In this document: positions 20,946 to 21,583 of the stretch, piece after piece
Layout: the number at the start of each line of letters is the position of its first letter
Numbering within the stretch: the first letter of the stretch is position 1
Assembly (NCBI GenBank): GCA_011763485.2
Contig: JAANSK020267049.1
Coordinates: forward strand, 1-21,583
Direction of reading: 5' to 3'
Length of the DNA: 21,583 nucleotides
DNA from: Isoetes engelmannii
Taxonomy: Eukaryota > Streptophyta > Lycopodiopsida > Isoetales > Isoetaceae
Position numbers and translations under genes: made by a program
The notes under the pieces: model-generated
Told to the model about the DNA's origin: nothing
The model's input: the letters and a program-made list of their open reading frames with translations, nothing else
The model's database searches: none

Positions 20946-21028
20946 TGTCACTTTAGGTGACATTCTCATGTGGAAGCAATGCTGACACGTGGAGGCGTTG
21001 CTGACACATGAGAATGTCACTTAAAGTG
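20946..21028. repeat. Fold-back hairpin, 24-bp arms
   Basis: The left arm 20949-20972 (CACTTTAGGTGACATTCTCA then TGTG) pairs with 21005-21028 at 23 of 24 positions around a 32-base loop. The left arm also contains its own small palindrome, TGTCAC...GTGACA (20946-20962). Confidence 0.85.
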
Positions 21029-21037
21029 ATTTTTTGT

Positions 21038-21215
21038 TACGTGAAAACCACTTACATTACATTCTGTGGGAGAATGTTAGGTAAATGTGCGGATGGGTAA
21101 ATGTCTAGAAAAATTGAATGTAAAATCTACTTTACATTCCTTAAAAAGATCACTGCCACATGTCAACACACAATTGGACTAGAAGGCATAATATAATGTA
21201 AGTGGTTTTTACGTA
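21038..21215. mobile_element. MITE-like element with 22-bp terminal inverted repeats
   Basis: The ends, 21038-21059 (TACGTGAAAACCACTTACAT then TA) and 21194-21215, are inverted repeats matching at 21 of 22 positions, giving a 178-bp element. Two smaller perfect hairpins lie inside: CATTCT/AGAATG at 21060-21076 and AATGTAAA/TTTACATT at 21117-21138. It has no coding capacity and no clear target-site duplication, so the superfamily cannot be named. Confidence 0.55.
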
Positions 21216-21390
21216 GACTGCTTGCCAGATAGGGGAGGGTGACCCTCCTCAGGCCGACACCCATTATTGGCCTCTTTGGCATCCATTCTCGGCCCACATT
21301 TTTCCTCCTTTTCGCCCACTCATGACCTTCCTTCGACCACTTTTTTCCTTCCTTCGACGCATGGGAGAAGCTCCAGATGTAGCACCAATG

Positions 21391-21583
21391 AAATATGGCG
21401 AGGAGCGCTCAACTTAATCATCTCAAACATGTGTTGTTGTTGGAAATACAAGAGATGGAATGAATTGATGGAATTGATTGAATGAAAATGGGGACCAGAG
21501 GTCCCATAAATACAAGACACAGAGCGATCTGCTCCTTAACTCAAGGAGTTGTTGAATGGCTATGGTCGGTGGATTGCCACCTA
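21391..21583 (-). mobile_element. Possible fossil LTR retrotransposon end (partial LTR), cut by window edge
   Basis: Read on the minus strand, the last ~190 bases resemble the R-U5 part of a plant LTR, ending in CA, followed just inside by TTGGTGCTACATCTGGAGC, which resembles a primer-binding-site region, and then a purine-rich stretch. The rest would lie beyond the right edge. Family (possibly Ty1/copia-like) and age are uncertain, and no internal coding region is recognisable in the window. Confidence 0.3.

Overview
The window looks like nuclear DNA of a land plant. It carries three intron-containing genes on the + strand, each encoding a recognisable plant protein: the fused thiamin-biosynthesis enzyme TH1, a beta-expansin, and a FLOWERING LOCUS D-type histone demethylase. 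Between them are AT-rich intergenic DNA and LINE debris. I cannot fix the species. A non-seed plant such as a fern is a loose inference from overall gene divergence and LINE content, not something the sequence proves.

Layout. 1-1340: the 5' part of a minus-strand L1-type LINE that runs off the left edge; its ORF1 is still open for 229 codons. 1421-2501: a segment of about 1 kb bounded by two copies of a ~38-bp direct repeat. 2711-2898: a short tandem array. 3884-7688: TH1 in ten exons (548 aa), including one GC-AG intron. 7760-11770: AT-rich intergenic DNA holding several two-copy tandem duplications and a degenerate minisatellite (9946-10262) whose unit is almost entirely palindromic. 11771-12790: a beta-expansin in five exons (255 aa) with very short introns. 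13515-15892: a GC-richer, broken minus-strand LINE with ORF1 and the start of ORF2 (endonuclease) but no reverse transcriptase, and with an internal ~90-bp duplication. 16220-19884: FLD in four exons (938 aa), starting about 330 bp from the LINE. 20363-21215: a small tandem repeat and a strongly fold-back, MITE-like stretch. 21391-21583: a possible fossil LTR fragment at the right edge.

The three host genes do not form an obvious pathway or cluster. They act in the plastid (thiamin), the cell wall (expansin) and the nucleus (chromatin), and their proximity is most simply chance. No RNA gene, CRISPR array, organellar segment or bacterial insert was recognised. All exon boundaries were read by hand from splice dinucleotides, reading frame and remembered family sequences; none has transcript support.
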